Under the pieces are notes generated by a model, which searched no databases, was not told the DNA's origin, and saw only the letters and a list, made by a program, of their open reading frames with translations. Below, in pieces: positions 20,004 through 30,549 of a DNA stretch of 53,556 bases (position 1 is its first letter; every line of letters starts with the position of its first letter). The stretch spans positions 29,514 to 83,069 of the forward strand of contig MZZL01000022.1 in NCBI GenBank assembly GCA_002749535.1, in the 5' to 3' direction. The position numbers and the translations under genes are program-made. Source of the stretch: Apophysomyces variabilis. Its lineage: Eukaryota > Mucoromycota > Mucoromycetes > Mucorales > Mucoraceae.

Positions 20004-20678
20004 GATGATCACGGATTCAAACTAACCATCAAAAACTGCGCGCCAACCAAGCAACTTTTAATGATTGTGCTGAATCCAAATCATATAGCGCAGAAAGTTG
20101 GGACCATTTACAAGAATTTCCTCCCTGTTGTATGGCAAGTCCTTGATTTTCCATCCAGTGATGAGCATGACTGCCATATAGTGGAATTTGAGAGCAACAT
20201 CGACGTTATCCTTCAAAAGCAAACTAGGCATAATATCATTTATCCGCAAGTACGACTATCGGTTAACGAAAAGCTGAATTCATTCGAGAGCACCAAACTC
20301 GACGTTGGAGGGCACCGTTTAGTCCGTATCAAGCATACTGATGAGCCATATATAGCTTCTATTTACAAGCCCTTTCAAGAACCATTCTGTGTTGCTTTGG
20401 GAGACAATTATGGCAAATTCTATTTGACAATGGAACTTAGGCAGAGAAGCAACAAACATTGAGTTTCCAAGTCGAATCTGCAATGGTGTCTCTTCCTTTA
20501 AACTATCAAAGTCCAGTCCAAACTAATGAATGGTGTGGCCTAGAAGCCTTGGTTTTCCTTCAGGCTTAGCAATCTGACAATGGTGGATATCAGCTTCAAC
20601 TTCAATGGGGAGACGGTTGTAGATTGATTCGGTATAAGTTCGATCACTTCACCCACGGTAGACGAAGTCATGTTCGGC
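20004..20678 (+). pseudogene. Pseudogene C of the 222-residue family
   Basis: Aligns over its full length with genes A (25201) and B (31585). FKLTIKNCAPTKQLLM matches FNLSVTSASPQPEHLM residue for residue; LPVVWQVLDFP, ALGDNYGKFYLTM and, near the end, KPWFSFRLSNLT also match. The start ATG (20005) is one base out of frame with what follows. Around 20450-20545 the match moves into a second frame (LSFQVESAMVSLP against YLFNAEFAVVPVG) and back, leaving three stops, yet the total length between conserved blocks equals that of the intact genes. A further TGA precedes FGISSITSPTVDEV. Non-functional as a full protein; the N-terminal 133 codons from 20061 remain open. Confidence 0.85.
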
Positions 20679-21057
20679 ATTTCCTCCATTAACTCCAGTA
20701 CCGATAGGGATGTTGCGTAACTATAGATGCTTTAACGCATGAATAAATTAAGATACATTACAAAAAGAGTAATTTCTGTCGCAGTGTATTTCGGTACGGT
20801 ATGTGCAGCCAGAGTCACCGAATTTGTGACATGAGTCACAGCCCGTCTGCTGAATTTTTGGCTCTGTCACCCAAGCTGAGTCGCAGCTTTTGATACTTTT
20901 CTCAAGCTATTTCAATTTTGGCATTGGCAGACGCACAGATAGCTCACAAATATCACAATCTCTGCCACCCGCCAGCCGAAGCACTAATTTGTTTTTTCTC
21001 AAAACGGATTTCGAAAAATACATGCTAAACTTACATTATATACGCACTTTATCTGTA
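20679..21057. other. Intergenic with TGTGAC-type palindrome
   Basis: TGTGAC-ATGA-GTCACA, a perfect 6-bp-arm palindrome, lies at about 20827-20842; GTCACC and GTCGCA motifs surround it. No ORF supported. A TA at 21056 is the target-site base pair of the transposon that starts at 21058. Confidence 0.4.
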
Positions 21058-23670
21058 TGGTGCAGGTGGGTTTGAATAGCCAGAAATTTTACCAAACTTT
21101 GAGCCGCATCTAGTCAGTATGAGCAACAGTTTCCACAAAACCAATATAAGACTTTTGTAGAGAAATGTCTCTAGAATAAACGTCTTGTTTTATATTTGTA
21201 ATAATTCTTCTCCGGATACAGTATATGCAGGTCAAAATTCGGAGGGTCTACAGTGGGAAGGCCCAAAAATTGTTACAGGTATATGGGATGTACAGCATCC
21301 CTTTTTTACCACATATAGTATTAAGGTGTAGCGTCCAACTGTTACACATTAAGTCCTATGAATCAAAATGAGTCAAAGCTGGTCGATCAATGAAAGGACC
21401 GTGACTATATGGAGGTTAGGAAGTAATCATATCCTACCTGCCATGCCCAAAAGAAAAGGAAAATCGGCTGCAGCGTACAACAGAATAAGGACAAGCAATG
21501 CACGATTTGCTAACAGACAGGTGGATATAATAAACCAACAATCCACTTTCTTAGAGAATGAGGAAAGCATAGTTCAAAAACAGCCTATAGATGACGCTGA
21601 GCCTCAAGACTGGGAACCTCTAGGATTAAGAGGAGAACAACTTGCAGCTGTTTATGGAAGATTCTGTATTGCATGGAAAGCAGACGCGGATTCCTACCTA
21701 CATAACAGAAAAACCGGAACTTCTAGGATGTATAATTATAGAAAGAAAAGAATTGCGGGAGAAAGAACGAATTGCAAAGCACTGTAGGTCAATAACTAGC
21801 TATTTTGCTAAGGTTGATAGCGAATTGGCGGAGTCTACAGGAGATATGCAACTGGATGATACAACAGACATACACTCAAATGATAATACTTCAATGAGCA
21901 AGAATGAGCAAGAGCTCAATGCAATCCGTCTTTGTTTTTCTCAACTTGATTCCAAAGCTCAATCCTTAATGAATTCTCGGAGCAAAATTGTCAAACTGAA
22001 TGCATACGAAGCTATACGCATCCTCAGTGTACACAAGTATTTCCAGTACCGACTATAGGGATTCAGGAAGTTAGAGTCTTCTACGAAAGTTGCTGAGGAT
22101 AAATGGCTCAAGGGCTCTACTGTAGCAAGGCCATTCGTCTATGGGCTGAGATTTACCTGCAGGTTGGCGATTTACCGCGGCATAAACAAGGGAAACACGC
22201 GCTAAAAGGCTCTCGTTTTCTAAGCGATGAAGACATCAAGAAGGAATGCTACTTTCTTAACATCAATCGATCCGGTCAAACGATCGGCTGCTGCTCTTAA
22301 GACAGAGCTGGAAAACAACATTATCCCAAAAAGACTTGGCGTATCAGCAACGATAGCAGAATGGACTATCCTCAGATATCTTTACGAGTGGGGATATAGA
22401 TACAGAAAAAGCTCTAAAGATATTTACTTTGATGGTGATGAACGAGAAGATGTCAAAGAGTACCGATTCAAATCGGCTAAAAGAATGATGTCTTACAAAA
22501 AGCACATGATTGTGCACGATGGGAACGACATGAAGAACAATAACTTAGAGCTGGGAGAAAACAAAATCGCATGTGCTAGTTACACATGATGAATCAACCT
22601 TTTACTCTAACGATGGTAAAGACGTCCTTTGGCTAGAAGAGAATGAAAATGTCATCCGGAAAAAGGGACCAGGTGGGTCTATAATGATGAGCGATTTCCT
22701 GTGCGCATGTCATGAGCCAATGAAGCTCGATCCACGTACTGCCGAAGAAAAAGGGCTACCGACGGGGACCCGTGTACTGTTTGAAGGCGGTTCCGATAGA
22801 GAAGGGTGGTGGAAGAGTGAGCATCTTGTTGCGCAGCTCAAAAACAAAGCTATTCCAATGTTCAAGGCGTTACATCCCAGTGCGATAGGCGTTTTCTGCT
22901 TTGACCAAAACTCGAATCATCAAGCATATGCTAACGATGCCCTAGTAGCCTCCTGAATGACTTTGAACGAAGAGAAAGTCTGAGAACTGGAATACAAGTT
23001 TAAAAAAATCGGTTTCTACTATGATCAAAAAGGCGAAATGGACCACCGCAAAATATGTACTTCAATAAGTACTACACTAAGAAAGGAGAGAGATATCCCG
23101 TTTCTTATTTTAAGGGTATTAAGAAGATATTGCAAGGGTGAGGAAAATGGCCCACCGATGAAAAGATCCCCCGTATGTGTAAGTCTATACTTCCCACCAA
23201 TCAATGTTGCGCTGTGCAGATTTTAGCGGCAGAAGTAGACTTTGCAGGGCAAAAATCAGCTTTGAAAGAGATTGTGGAAAAGAACAAGCAGATTTTCGAA
23301 CTTTATCCCAAATATCACTGCTAGCGCGATTTTATCGAACGGTACTGGGGTAAAGCGAAGATGATGGCTCGCATACAGTGCGACTATTCCTTCAATTCTC
23401 TAGAAGAGCGTCTGCCGCAAATACTGGACAGTGTTCCCACGACAATGATACGCCGCTTTTCAGGAAAAGCATGGAAATATATATCTGTATATGCAGATAA
23501 TCTAGATGGAAAGGAAGCAGAGGTGCTTTTGCAAAGGTTGAAAAAGACATACAAATCTCACAGAAGAGTCGATAGATATGAATAAAATTATAAGAATATA
23601 TGGAATCGACAATTTAAATCTAAAGATCCTTACAAAACCAAAAATTGGCTATTCAATCCCACTTGCACCA
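21058..23670 (+). mobile_element. 2613-bp TA-flanked DDE transposon, copy 1
   Basis: Ends TGGTGCAGGTGGGTTTGAAT (left) and, read inward from the right, TGGTGCAAGTGGGATTGAAT, so the terminal inverted repeats match at 18 of 20 positions and extend a few bases further (AGCCA). TA flanks both ends (21056-21057 and 23671-23672), the target duplication of Tc1/mariner-like elements. The interior carries the disrupted transposase gene described next. An inverted copy of exactly the same length is at 26514-29126; every stretch I compared is identical, and both copies stop exactly at the TIRs with unrelated flanks. Confidence 0.95.
21368..23585 (+). pseudogene. Disrupted DDE transposase of copy 1
   Basis: Belongs to a transposase type common in fungi whose core reads TH-DEST-FYSNDG, then F-x-FDQNSNH, then DFIERYW. 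Here: VTHDESTFYSNDGKDVLW at about 22579, GVFCFDQNSNHQAY at about 22894, and YPKYHC-stop-RDFIERYWG at about 23305-23345. The C-terminus ends KKTYKSHRRVDRYE. The N-terminal segment carries PKRKGKSAAAYNR, a likely nuclear-localisation or DNA-binding region. Lesions: frameshifts near 21690, 22265 and 22560; TGA at 22954 and 22981; TGA at 23139; TAG at 23322, just before the catalytic Glu motif. Several look like CGA-to-TGA or GAG-to-TAG changes. It cannot make a full transposase. Confidence 0.85.
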
Positions 23671-23672
23671 TA

Positions 23673-24057
23673 CTTAAAACGGCCGCAATTTCTGACAAAC
23701 ATTCTTCACCAGCATTGTGTCGCTCACAGTCATTATACTTACGCATCTGTTCTTTGTAAGCAGATAGCAATGTTGGCCATAGGCGGGATGCTGAAGCTGT
23801 CTTTGACGAAATTATAAAGAGTTTTTATAATTTGCCTGGTATGCCGAGACTTTCGAACAAACTAGACGATTATGTTTTCAGAGAGGCTCTTTACTTCCAG
23901 TACAAGCCTCAGAGCTTGTGTACTGGGTCATGCGGTGACATTGACGTCCTAAACTTTGCTAAGATGGCGCCATAGTACTTAGCTATTCCAGCAACATCAA
24001 CACCATCTGAACGTTTGCCTCTTACCATTGCGGTTTTTACTTCCATATACACGTAAT
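23673..24057. other. Spacer between the two transposon copies, left part
   Basis: Contains the tail of an ORF that starts inside copy 1 (to 23817) and is not a gene. No other signal. Confidence 0.4.
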
Positions 24058-24196
24058 TAACTAGAACCGAACCCTCTAAAAACAGTTCATGCTTTTGGAA
24101 TCTTGGTTCATCCTTTTCTCTTATATGAGTAAATCTTTTTCCGAACTGAACTGATTAGTCCAAGTGAATAAGTAAATTTGGTTCGGTTCCTGTTAG
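24058..24196. mobile_element. MITE-like foldback element with GAACCGAACC ends
   Basis: GAACCGAACC at 24064-24073 is inverted as GGTTCGGTTC at 24180-24189, within slightly longer imperfect arms (TAACTAGAACCGAACC against CTAACAGGAACCGAACC). A second inner pair, CAGTTC near 24087 and GAACTG near 24143, nests inside. About 140 bp, no ORF, no target duplication seen. Confidence 0.5.
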
Positions 24197-25200
24197 GTTT
24201 CTTCTATTCTTTTGCGGAACGCTAGGAATATGAATTGAAAAATGGGCAACAAAGATAAATTCTTAAGACTCGATAACGGATTGTTTTCATTAAAACCGGA
24301 TCATAATAGTTTTACTGTGAGCCGCCGTAAGATCATAGTTTCTCTGATAGAGGTAACCAACAATCGATAATTACAATCATGATAAAGAAAAAAATTTCAT
24401 AAAGATAGCCAATGGCATATTTCTGTTCAGCTATGAAAAGAACATGTTCTTTGAGCTCCTGTGTCTGGACTATGTCTATCGAACAGATTTCAGGCTGTAG
24501 TTGCATAAGATCGATTTCATATCCAATAGAAGCTTGTTTTTCTTATCTCGGCTTTATTCTTCTTTTGAAGTACTGAGAAAGTAATCTGGAGACGTTGATT
24601 GGTCTGTCTGTATGTCAAAATAGGACAAAGAGCCAACGTGGAACATCAAAAAAAAATATCGGTATGACTGCTTAGCTGCGGCAAGCCAATTATGGAACCT
24701 TAAGGAAACCTATCTGTCAGCTTGTCAATCAAAACCAGTACCCAGCGATCCAAAGGTTGCAACTCTAAGAGACGAAGCTTGTTTTAGCGTACATGCTCCT
24801 ATCAGAAGAAGCATGGCAATTTTATTAATGGGCACGGTGTCAATACCGAAAAGGCTGTCAAGCTATGTCAGTTATAGTAATGCTTTGAGTGGATTATAGG
24901 GATTGCTAGAGATATTCAATGTATCATCATTCTTTATTTTCTATTGTTCTTATTAATATCTTTTACAAATTCATTGCTACAAGCATTATTTATTGTGTAT
25001 TTTAGCTATGATAAACCTGCTGAGGGTCACCTGTTGATGATTTGGATAGCGTTCATCGATGACATTTCAAGTAAGGATCATTTTTCGGCGCTTCAATATT
25101 TCCTTACAGCCGCTGATTTAACCACAAAACCTCGATGCTCAAAAATGCGCTGCGTCTTTTAAAGCAGGCAGCAACAAAATATATTCCCTGTATCATGGTA
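24197..25200. other. Spacer, nothing recognised beyond gene A 3' flank
   Basis: AT-rich, with no supported ORF. The last 120 bp (about 25080-25200) are the 3' flank of gene A and align with the 3' flank of gene B (32254-32340), including TTGCTGCCTGCTTTAAAAGA in both. Confidence 0.5.
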
Positions 25201-25869
25201 TTAACCCCAGACTTCTTCGAAGGATGGGTGGTTCGCGATAACTGCTATGCCGGTCACGTCCGTCAGTTTTGTTCCATCAAACGTGAAGGCAATATTGTTA
25301 GAGGTCAAGTCAGTTAACTTGAACGAGAACCAAGGTCGATGTACTGTGCCGGTCACCATTTTGCTCTGGTCCTGTAAGGTATCTCCCACAGGCACGACAG
25401 CAAACTCGGCGTTGAAGAGATAGTCAATGGTGTCATTGGGCTTGACTTTCATTGTGAGGTAGGATTTGCCACTAGAATCTCCCAAACCGACATCGAAAGT
25501 CTTGTCCGACACATTGTTGAAGATGGATGCTGCGCTGCTCGGGTTTTTTCCCTTACCCTGCAGGTCATACATATCGTCCACTTCCACAATCTGGAAAAGA
25601 TTTATGTCGTTAGTGACGGGCCTGTGCACTTTCGCATTCACGATGTTGTTATCTGTGATCTGTTGGAGGATAGTGGTGAGGTTGCTGTCGTAATTAATTG
25701 CGATAGGGTCCGAGCCAACTGGAAATTTCAGAACGTACCAAGGGACAGGGAAATAATCTTTGTAAATTTTACCCCGGTTCATCATGAGCTTTGGGTTCAG
25801 AACAATCATCAAGTGCTCAGGTTGTGGTGAAGCGCTGGTGACTGAGAGGTTGAAAGAGTTGATACTCAT
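25201..25869 (-). CDS. Gene A: unrecognised 222-residue protein family
   Basis: 222 residues, no introns, no signal peptide or membrane segment, so probably cytosolic unless exported unconventionally. Start ATG at 25869 (MSINSFNLSVTSASPQPEHL): the upstream TTG frame is not kept open in the paralogue. The sequence looks beta-rich: blocks LMIVLNPKL, FPVPWYVLKFPVGSD, ASIFNNVSDKTFDVGLGDSS, YLTMKVKPNDTIDYLFNAEF and WFSFKLTDLTSN. No cysteine motif or catalytic signature. Gene B (31585) has the same length; pseudogene C (20004) is a third member. From codon about 95 to about 190 A and B are nearly identical in DNA, whereas both ends are clearly more diverged. The TATA box, 5' leader and 3' flank are shared with B. 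Function unknown. Confidence 0.9.
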   Translation of the reverse strand: MSINSFNLSVTSASPQPEHLMIVLNPKLMMNRGKIYKDYFPVPWYVLKFPVGSDPIAINYDSNLTTILQQITDNNIVNAKVHRPVTNDINLFQIVEVDDMYDLQGKGKNPSSAASIFNNVSDKTFDVGLGDSSGKSYLTMKVKPNDTIDYLFNAEFAVVPVGDTLQDQSKMVTGTVHRPWFSFKLTDLTSNNIAFTFDGTKLTDVTGIAVIANHPSFEEVWG

Positions 25870-25964
25870 GTTGTCAAGACGATCATTGAGAGACAATAGG
25901 AAAACTTGCTTGGCAGGATATTGAACGGACTGTGTTTAAGTGTTTTTGCGATGAGCTAATGCTC

Positions 25965-25975
25965 CCATTTATATT
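25965..25975 (-). promoter_or_regulatory. TATA box of gene A
   Basis: AATATAAATGG on the minus strand, about 100 bp before the ATG at 25869. The sequence from here to the start, including TTAGCTCATCGCAAAAACA, is conserved in gene B. Confidence 0.65.
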
Positions 25976-26300
25976 GGAAGCTGAACTTGTGAACAAAATG
26001 GAAGGCCAGGGTATTGTATATGACAGAATGCTTACCAAGACAAACAGACAATGCATGCAATTGAAAAATGTCCGGTGTATATACAAAAACGTATTGCTTT
26101 ATTAATCACATTCATCTGGTACCTGTTCGTAGTTCCCATGATCAACCATCCAATGTCTGGATCTCATCCATAAAAGGGTGATGACTGCGATTTTGAACAT
26201 ATCGACTTGACATTCCTTAAGGACAACATAAGGAATTTCCCGCTCGCTTGTACGATGGGAAAGAATATCATACATTGGTTGTAGATTAATACACACAAAG

Positions 26301-26511
26301 CAGAAAACTACACCTAGAACTGATGCAGAGACTTAGTGAACCTTGTTTGCGTACAATTGAATCCAGCAAACAATGAAGATTAATAATGATACATAAGCAC
26401 TGTTAACACCAAACTGCAGCTATAGACAGCAACATCTGCTCTATGTGGATTTTACCACATCAACCTCGTCATCATCAAACATGAGTAACGAATACTTGTT
26501 CTAGGCGAGAG
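26301..26511. other. Spacer up to transposon copy 2
   Basis: No gene. It ends in the TA (26512-26513) that flanks copy 2. Confidence 0.4.
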
Positions 26512-26513
26512 TA

Positions 26514-29126
26514 TGGTGCAAGTGGGATTGAATAGCCAATTTTTGGTTTTGTAAGGATCTTTAGATTTAAATTGTCGATTCCATATATTCTTATAATTTT
26601 ATTCATATCTATCGACTCTTCTGTGAGATTTGTATGTCTTTTTCAACCTTTGCAAAAGCACCTCTGCTTCCTTTCCATCTAGATTATCTGCATATACAGA
26701 TATATATTTCCATGCTTTTCCTGAAAAGCGGCGTATCATTGTCGTGGGAACACTGTCCAGTATTTGCGGCAGACGCTCTTCTAGAGAATTGAAGGAATAG
26801 TCGCACTGTATGCGAGCCATCATCTTCGCTTTACCCCAGTACCGTTCGATAAAATCGCGCTAGCAGTGATATTTGGGATAAAGTTCGAAAATCTGCTTGT
26901 TCTTTTCCACAATCTCTTTCAAAGCTGATTTTTGCCCTGCAAAGTCTACTTCTGCCGCTAAAATCTGCACAGCGCAACATTGATTGGTGGGAAGTATAGA
27001 CTTACACATACGGGGGATCTTTTCATCGGTGGGCCATTTTCCTCACCCTTGCAATATCTTCTTAATACCCTTAAAATAAGAAACGGGATATCTCTCTCCT
27101 TTCTTAGTGTAGTACTTATTGAAGTACATATTTTGCGGTGGTCCATTTCGCCTTTTTGATCATAGTAGAAACCGATTTTTTTAAACTTGTATTCCAGTTC
27201 TCAGACTTTCTCTTCGTTCAAAGTCATTCAGGAGGCTACTAGGGCATCGTTAGCATATGCTTGATGATTCGAGTTTTGGTCAAAGCAGAAAACGCCTATC
27301 GCACTGGGATGTAACGCCTTGAACATTGGAATAGCTTTGTTTTTGAGCTGCGCAACAAGATGCTCACTCTTCCACCACCCTTCTCTATCGGAACCGCCTT
27401 CAAACAGTACACGGGTCCCCGTCGGTAGCCCTTTTTCTTCGGCAGTACGTGGATCGAGCTTCATTGGCTCATGACATGCGCACAGGAAATCGCTCATCAT
27501 TATAGACCCACCTGGTCCCTTTTTCCGGATGACATTTTCATTCTCTTCTAGCCAAAGGACGTCTTTACCATCGTTAGAGTAAAAGGTTGATTCATCATGT
27601 GTAACTAGCACATGCGATTTTGTTTTCTCCCAGCTCTAAGTTATTGTTCTTCATGTCGTTCCCATCGTGCACAATCATGTGCTTTTTGTAAGACATCATT
27701 CTTTTAGCCGATTTGAATCGGTACTCTTTGACATCTTCTCGTTCATCACCATCAAAGTAAATATCTTTAGAGCTTTTTCTGTATCTATATCCCCACTCGT
27801 AAAGATATCTGAGGATAGTCCATTCTGCTATCGTTGCTGATACGCCAAGTCTTTTTGGGATAATGTTGTTTTCCAGCTCTGTCTTAAGAGCAGCAGCCGA
27901 TCGTTTGACCGGATCGATTGATGTTAAGAAAGTAGCATTCCTTCTTGATGTCTTCATCGCTTAGAAAACGAGAGCCTTTTAGCGCGTGTTTCCCTTGTTT
28001 ATGCCGCGGTAAATCGCCAACCTGCAGGTAAATCTCAGCCCATAGACGAATGGCCTTGCTACAGTAGAGCCCTTGAGCCATTTATCCTCAGCAACTTTCG
28101 TAGAAGACTCTAACTTCCTGAATCCCTATAGTCGGTACTGGAAATACTTGTGTACACTGAGGATGCGTATAGCTTCGTATGCATTCAGTTTGACAATTTT
28201 GCTCCGAGAATTCATTAAGGATTGAGCTTTGGAATCAAGTTGAGAAAAACAAAGACGGATTGCATTGAGCTCTTGCTCATTCTTGCTCATTGAAGTATTA
28301 TCATTTGAGTGTATGTCTGTTGTATCATCCAGTTGCATATCTCCTGTAGACTCCGCCAATTCGCTATCAACCTTAGCAAAATAGCTAGTTATTGACCTAC
28401 AGTGCTTTGCAATTCGTTCTTTCTCCCGCAATTCTTTTCTTTCTATAATTATACATCCTAGAAGTTCCGGTTTTTCTGTTATGTAGGTAGGAATCCGCGT
28501 CTGCTTTCCATGCAATACAGAATCTTCCATAAACAGCTGCAAGTTGTTCTCCTCTTAATCCTAGAGGTTCCCAGTCTTGAGGCTCAGCGTCATCTATAGG
28601 CTGTTTTTGAACTATGCTTTCCTCATTCTCTAAGAAAGTGGATTGTTGGTTTATTATATCCACCTGTCTGTTAGCAAATCGTGCATTGCTTGTCCTTATT
28701 CTGTTGTACGCTGCAGCCGATTTTCCTTTTCTTTTGGGCATGGCAGGTAGGATATGATTACTTCCTAACCTCCATATAGTCACGGTCCTTTCATTGATCG
28801 ACCAGCTTTGACTCATTTTGATTCATAGGACTTAATGTGTAACAGTTGGACGCTACACCTTAATACTATATGTGGTAAAAAAGGGATGCTGTACATCCCA
28901 TATACCTGTAACAATTTTTGGGCCTTCCCACTGTAGACCCTCCGAATTTTGACCTGCATATACTGTATCCGGAGAAGAATTATTACAAATATAAAACAAG
29001 ACGTTTATTCTAGAGACATTTCTCTACAAAAGTCTTATATTGGTTTTGTGGAAACTGTTGCTCATACTGACTAGATGCGGCTCAAAGTTTGGTAAAATTT
29101 CTGGCTATTCAAACCCACCTGCACCA
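26514..29126 (-). mobile_element. 2613-bp TA-flanked DDE transposon, copy 2 (inverted)
   Basis: Reverse complement of 21058-23670 with the same length; a position x in copy 1 corresponds to 50184 minus x here. All ORFs, stops and non-coding stretches I compared are identical. The left end has the TA flank at 26512-26513. The right end is followed by CA rather than TA, consistent with one transition in the target duplication. Flanking sequences beyond the TIRs are unrelated to those of copy 1, so this is a separate insertion and not a copied block. Confidence 0.95.
26599..28816 (-). pseudogene. Disrupted DDE transposase of copy 2
   Basis: Carries the same lesions as copy 1 at the mirrored positions, for example TAG at 26862-26860 immediately before DFIERYW and TGA at 27230-27228. 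The frames between lesions translate identically to copy 1. It cannot encode a full transposase. Confidence 0.85.
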
Positions 29127-29228
29127 CATCATGAATATTTACTTTGTCACTCAAGCAGTCTGAATATTAAGTACAGTTTGTACCCATGCCTAAATGCTAG
29201 AACAGCGTTAAATTAGTTTATTTTTCAT

Positions 29229-30051
29229 CTACCGGACAATTGCGATATTACCTGTCGTATGTTTAAAGCAACTTAAAATTTTTACTCTCCATATAGCCTT
29301 TGGTTGATGGACATGGCTGCCATCGGCATTGACCGTAAGTGCAACTGTCAATTGTTTTTTTATCCTGCTAAAACCACCAATAGAGTGTCTGGAGATGGTT
29401 GTCTGTGGTGCATTTCGGTAGAGTAATTTCGTCCCCTCCGTATTGTAGACATAGCAAGGTGTATATTGTATCATCTTTGCCTGTATAGCATCAATGGAAT
29501 TTACCAATTGCTTCCGTGTCTGCATACATTCCTTCTCCATGGATATTGTGCATACAGGTACCATGCCATTTCTGGAAATGGTGCTGCTGGCCGTTTAACA
29601 ATTTGAGGCGCTGGTCTTCAGGAATGTTAAGGTACTTGCAATTCTCTTGTCTGTAAGTTTGTTCATGTACAATTGATTGAAATACAATTCTTCTCTGTTG
29701 TTTGGACCCAGAGGACAAGTGCTTCTTCAAATTTCTAGTACCAATACAAATTAGCTAATTATTACTTATCCTGATCTAGCGTTTATTACTTACTAGATTT
29801 GGGCAACCGTTTATTCTTCTATGCTGCTTCCTCGTTGGCTCAGTTGAACCCTCTCTTTTTTGCTTCAAAATTAAAATACTTTTGTCAGTCCGGTTTCTAA
29901 GCTTAAATTCATGCTTGGCCCGTGTTGGAAGCTCTGCAAGAGTCATTTTAAGCTTTTCCTGCTTTCTTTTTCTTTTGATAGATACACTCTGTGGTATTCT
30001 GATAAAGTGTATTAAGGTAGATTCATAAGCCATATCCTTTACATACATCAA
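29229..30051 (-). pseudogene. Broken pogo/Fot1-type (DDE_1) transposase
   Basis: Three consecutive minus-strand frames. 30051-29776 is a basic N-terminal region with KRKRKQEKLKMTLAEL, 29730-29491 includes FQKWHG...IHGEG.YAD, recalling the CENP-B-like DNA-binding domain, and 29564-29229 has YNTEGTKLLYRN and KKQLTVALTVNADGSHVHQP, the start of the pogo catalytic core where the family usually reads YN-x-DET-G and a Lys-rich VTL-x-x-CNADG. The expected Asp is replaced by Thr-Glu-Gly at that motif. The copy ends right after ILSCFKHTTGN, so the second Asp and the third acidic residue are missing. The remainder was not found beyond transposon copy 2. Confidence 0.65.
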
Positions 30052-30549
30052 TTGGATTAGTTTCAGATGTATGATCTCCGTTACAAAAGATTTATTCTTT
30101 AATCGTTAGACATGGGTTCTTAGTTCATAATCCTTCTTTCAGGAATAAACACCAGTCTCAACGTATTCTCTTGTTTGAGTCTCTGTGTCTGATCCATTAT
30201 CCATCTTAATACAACACACTCGCCTTGTTCCTTTGACATAGAGACGTTCTTTTGAATCATTGTAGATAATATAACAAGCAAATACTGAAGTTCCTTTGTA
30301 ATTATATGTTGGTTTTATTAAAAGCTACTGTATGTTCCTCAACACAGTTTGCTAAGATTACACTAGTATGACTCGTAACAACAAGAACCAGCTGTATTTG
30401 ACACTCAGTATAAAGGTTAGACCATACTCAATAGTTAGATAACTTCAACCCCCACAATTTTCAAATTTTTCTTCAGGAATGGAGGGGTGGAAATTATATG
30501 AGACTAGCTTATGCAATTTGTGCAATTTCCACTGACGAGAATTGACTGA
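30052..30549. other. Intergenic, nothing recognised
   Basis: AT-rich, no supported ORF or repeat. Confidence 0.4.

Larger units (their letters stand above)
25080..26300. repeat. Segmental duplication carrying gene A (inverted partner of 31170-32340)
   Basis: Besides the coding sequence, 26130-26300 aligns in inverted orientation with 31170-31330: shared blocks include ATTCTTTCCCATC, AGGAATGTCAAG, ATCCAGRCATTGGATGGTT and GATGAATGTGA. The ORF at 26102-26296 lies in this flank and is not conserved as protein. The 5' boundary is near 26300; the 3' boundary lies about 100 bp past the stop codon. Confidence 0.8.

Noticed and set aside
26102..26296. 64-codon minus ORF upstream of gene A
   Set aside because: It lies in the duplicated promoter flank; the frame is not kept in the gene B copy.
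26301..26513. Missing half of the pogo transposase on the far side of transposon copy 2
   Set aside because: The sequence there reads FDDDEVDVVKS then a stop and shows no pogo core motif, so copy 2 does not simply split the pogo gene.
21058..29126. Treating the inverted pair as one large palindromic segmental duplication or assembly artefact
   Set aside because: The identity stops exactly at the TIRs and the four flanks are unrelated, with TA (or CA) at each end; two insertions explain this better. An assembly error cannot be fully excluded without reads.
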